Assembly (NCBI GenBank): GCA_024695105.1
Contig: JAILIV010000085.1
Coordinates: 1-39,809 of the forward strand
Reading direction: 5' to 3'
Source of the DNA: Bacilli bacterium
GTDB taxonomy: Bacteria > Bacillota_I > Bacilli_A > RFN20 > CAG-826
Length of the DNA stretch: 39,809 bases
Shown here: positions 39,684 through 39,809 of the stretch, piece after piece
How positions within the stretch are numbered: position 1 is the first letter of the stretch
Layout of the letters: each line of letters begins with the position of its first letter
Notes under the pieces: generated by a model
Told to the model about the DNA's origin: nothing
Seen by the model: the letters and a program-made list of their open reading frames with translations, nothing else
Database searches by the model: none
Translations under genes and position numbers: made by a program

Positions 39684-39809
39684 CTATTTCTTCGTGGGAT
39701 CGACGCGTTTGAATAGCTCGTCGTTGGAGCGGACGATGGGAATCATCATGTGCGTGCGGATACGTTCAATGGCTTTGCGGACATCCGTGTCGGTGCTGCG
39801 GTCGTCCAC
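39684..39809 (-). CDS. Unidentified protein, C-terminal 41 residues only
   Basis: An open minus-strand frame from the window edge to TAG at 39684-39686. The tail reads DVRKAIERIRTHMMIPIVRS and ends ELFKRVDPTKK. It is helical and charged. Codon use resembles the surrounding genes, and a terminator follows directly, so it is probably a real gene whose main part lies outside. I do not recognise the family. Confidence 0.5.
   Translation of the reverse strand: MDDRSTDTDVRKAIERIRTHMMIPIVRSNDELFKRVDPTKK

Noticed and set aside
1-39809. Alternative genetic code (TGA as Trp), considered because some relatives are Mollicutes-like
   Set aside because: TGA closes many intact genes at the expected family length (guaA, metI, nrdG, the 915-aa protein), so the standard code applies.

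Overview
The window is about 39.8 kb of gene-dense bacterial DNA, roughly 53-55% GC by eye, with the standard code (TGA serves as a stop many times). A methionine T-box leader, a purine riboswitch, metNIQ, a YtrA-type GntR/ABC operon, an oxygen-sensitive class III ribonucleotide reductase and several ferredoxin-type Fe-S flavoproteins suggest an anaerobic Bacillota, probably an uncultured Bacilli/Erysipelotrichia-like gut lineage. The taxonomic call is an inference; no rRNA is present. No CRISPR array, IS element or prophage was seen.

Layout. 1-3240: the first codons of a Y-family DNA polymerase (minus strand), then a T-box-controlled methionine importer metNIQ and tRNA-Ala(CGC). 3240-4880: a gene-poor, decayed stretch with short repeats, a 42-aa ORF, a GHKL/RsbW-like ATPase remnant, a polysaccharide deacetylase-like gene and a 113-aa protein built of six 16-residue repeats. 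4960-16330: an FAD dehydrogenase, then a purine block. That block holds a CofE-like ligase, a GMP synthase ATPPase without a glutaminase domain, xpt, and a guanine-class riboswitch driving a BMP-family nucleoside ABC importer and a uracil/xanthine-type permease. 16377-19220: an orphan protein, a tyrosine-phosphatase-like protein and serine acetyltransferase. 19265-24531: GltD-like and large Fe-S/FAD oxidoreductases, a small orphan, HypA and a histidine phosphatase. 24577-29127: a sensor diguanylate cyclase, a GntR-ABC operon (minus strand) and a YccF protein. 29189-34692: a dNTP block of folA-thyA (minus), nrdG (plus), a TrxB-like protein and NrdD fused to a glutaredoxin-like domain (both minus). 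35031-39809: a CvpA-like protein, MscL with an enlarged loop, a phosphatase-Nudix fusion, a RimK-like ligase, a DUF2188 protein, a DtxR-family regulator and the end of an unidentified minus-strand gene.

The most notable observations are these. (i) Many monocistronic or first genes have a -10 box only 6-9 nt before the start codon and no Shine-Dalgarno, so their mRNAs look leaderless, while internal operon genes have strong Shine-Dalgarno sites. (ii) NrdD carries its own glutaredoxin-like domain and is followed by a TrxB-like reductase whose NADPH motifs are degenerate. (iii) A glutaminase-less GuaA sits directly behind a CofE-like ligase. (iv) A small protein consists almost entirely of perfectly phased YCGP repeats.
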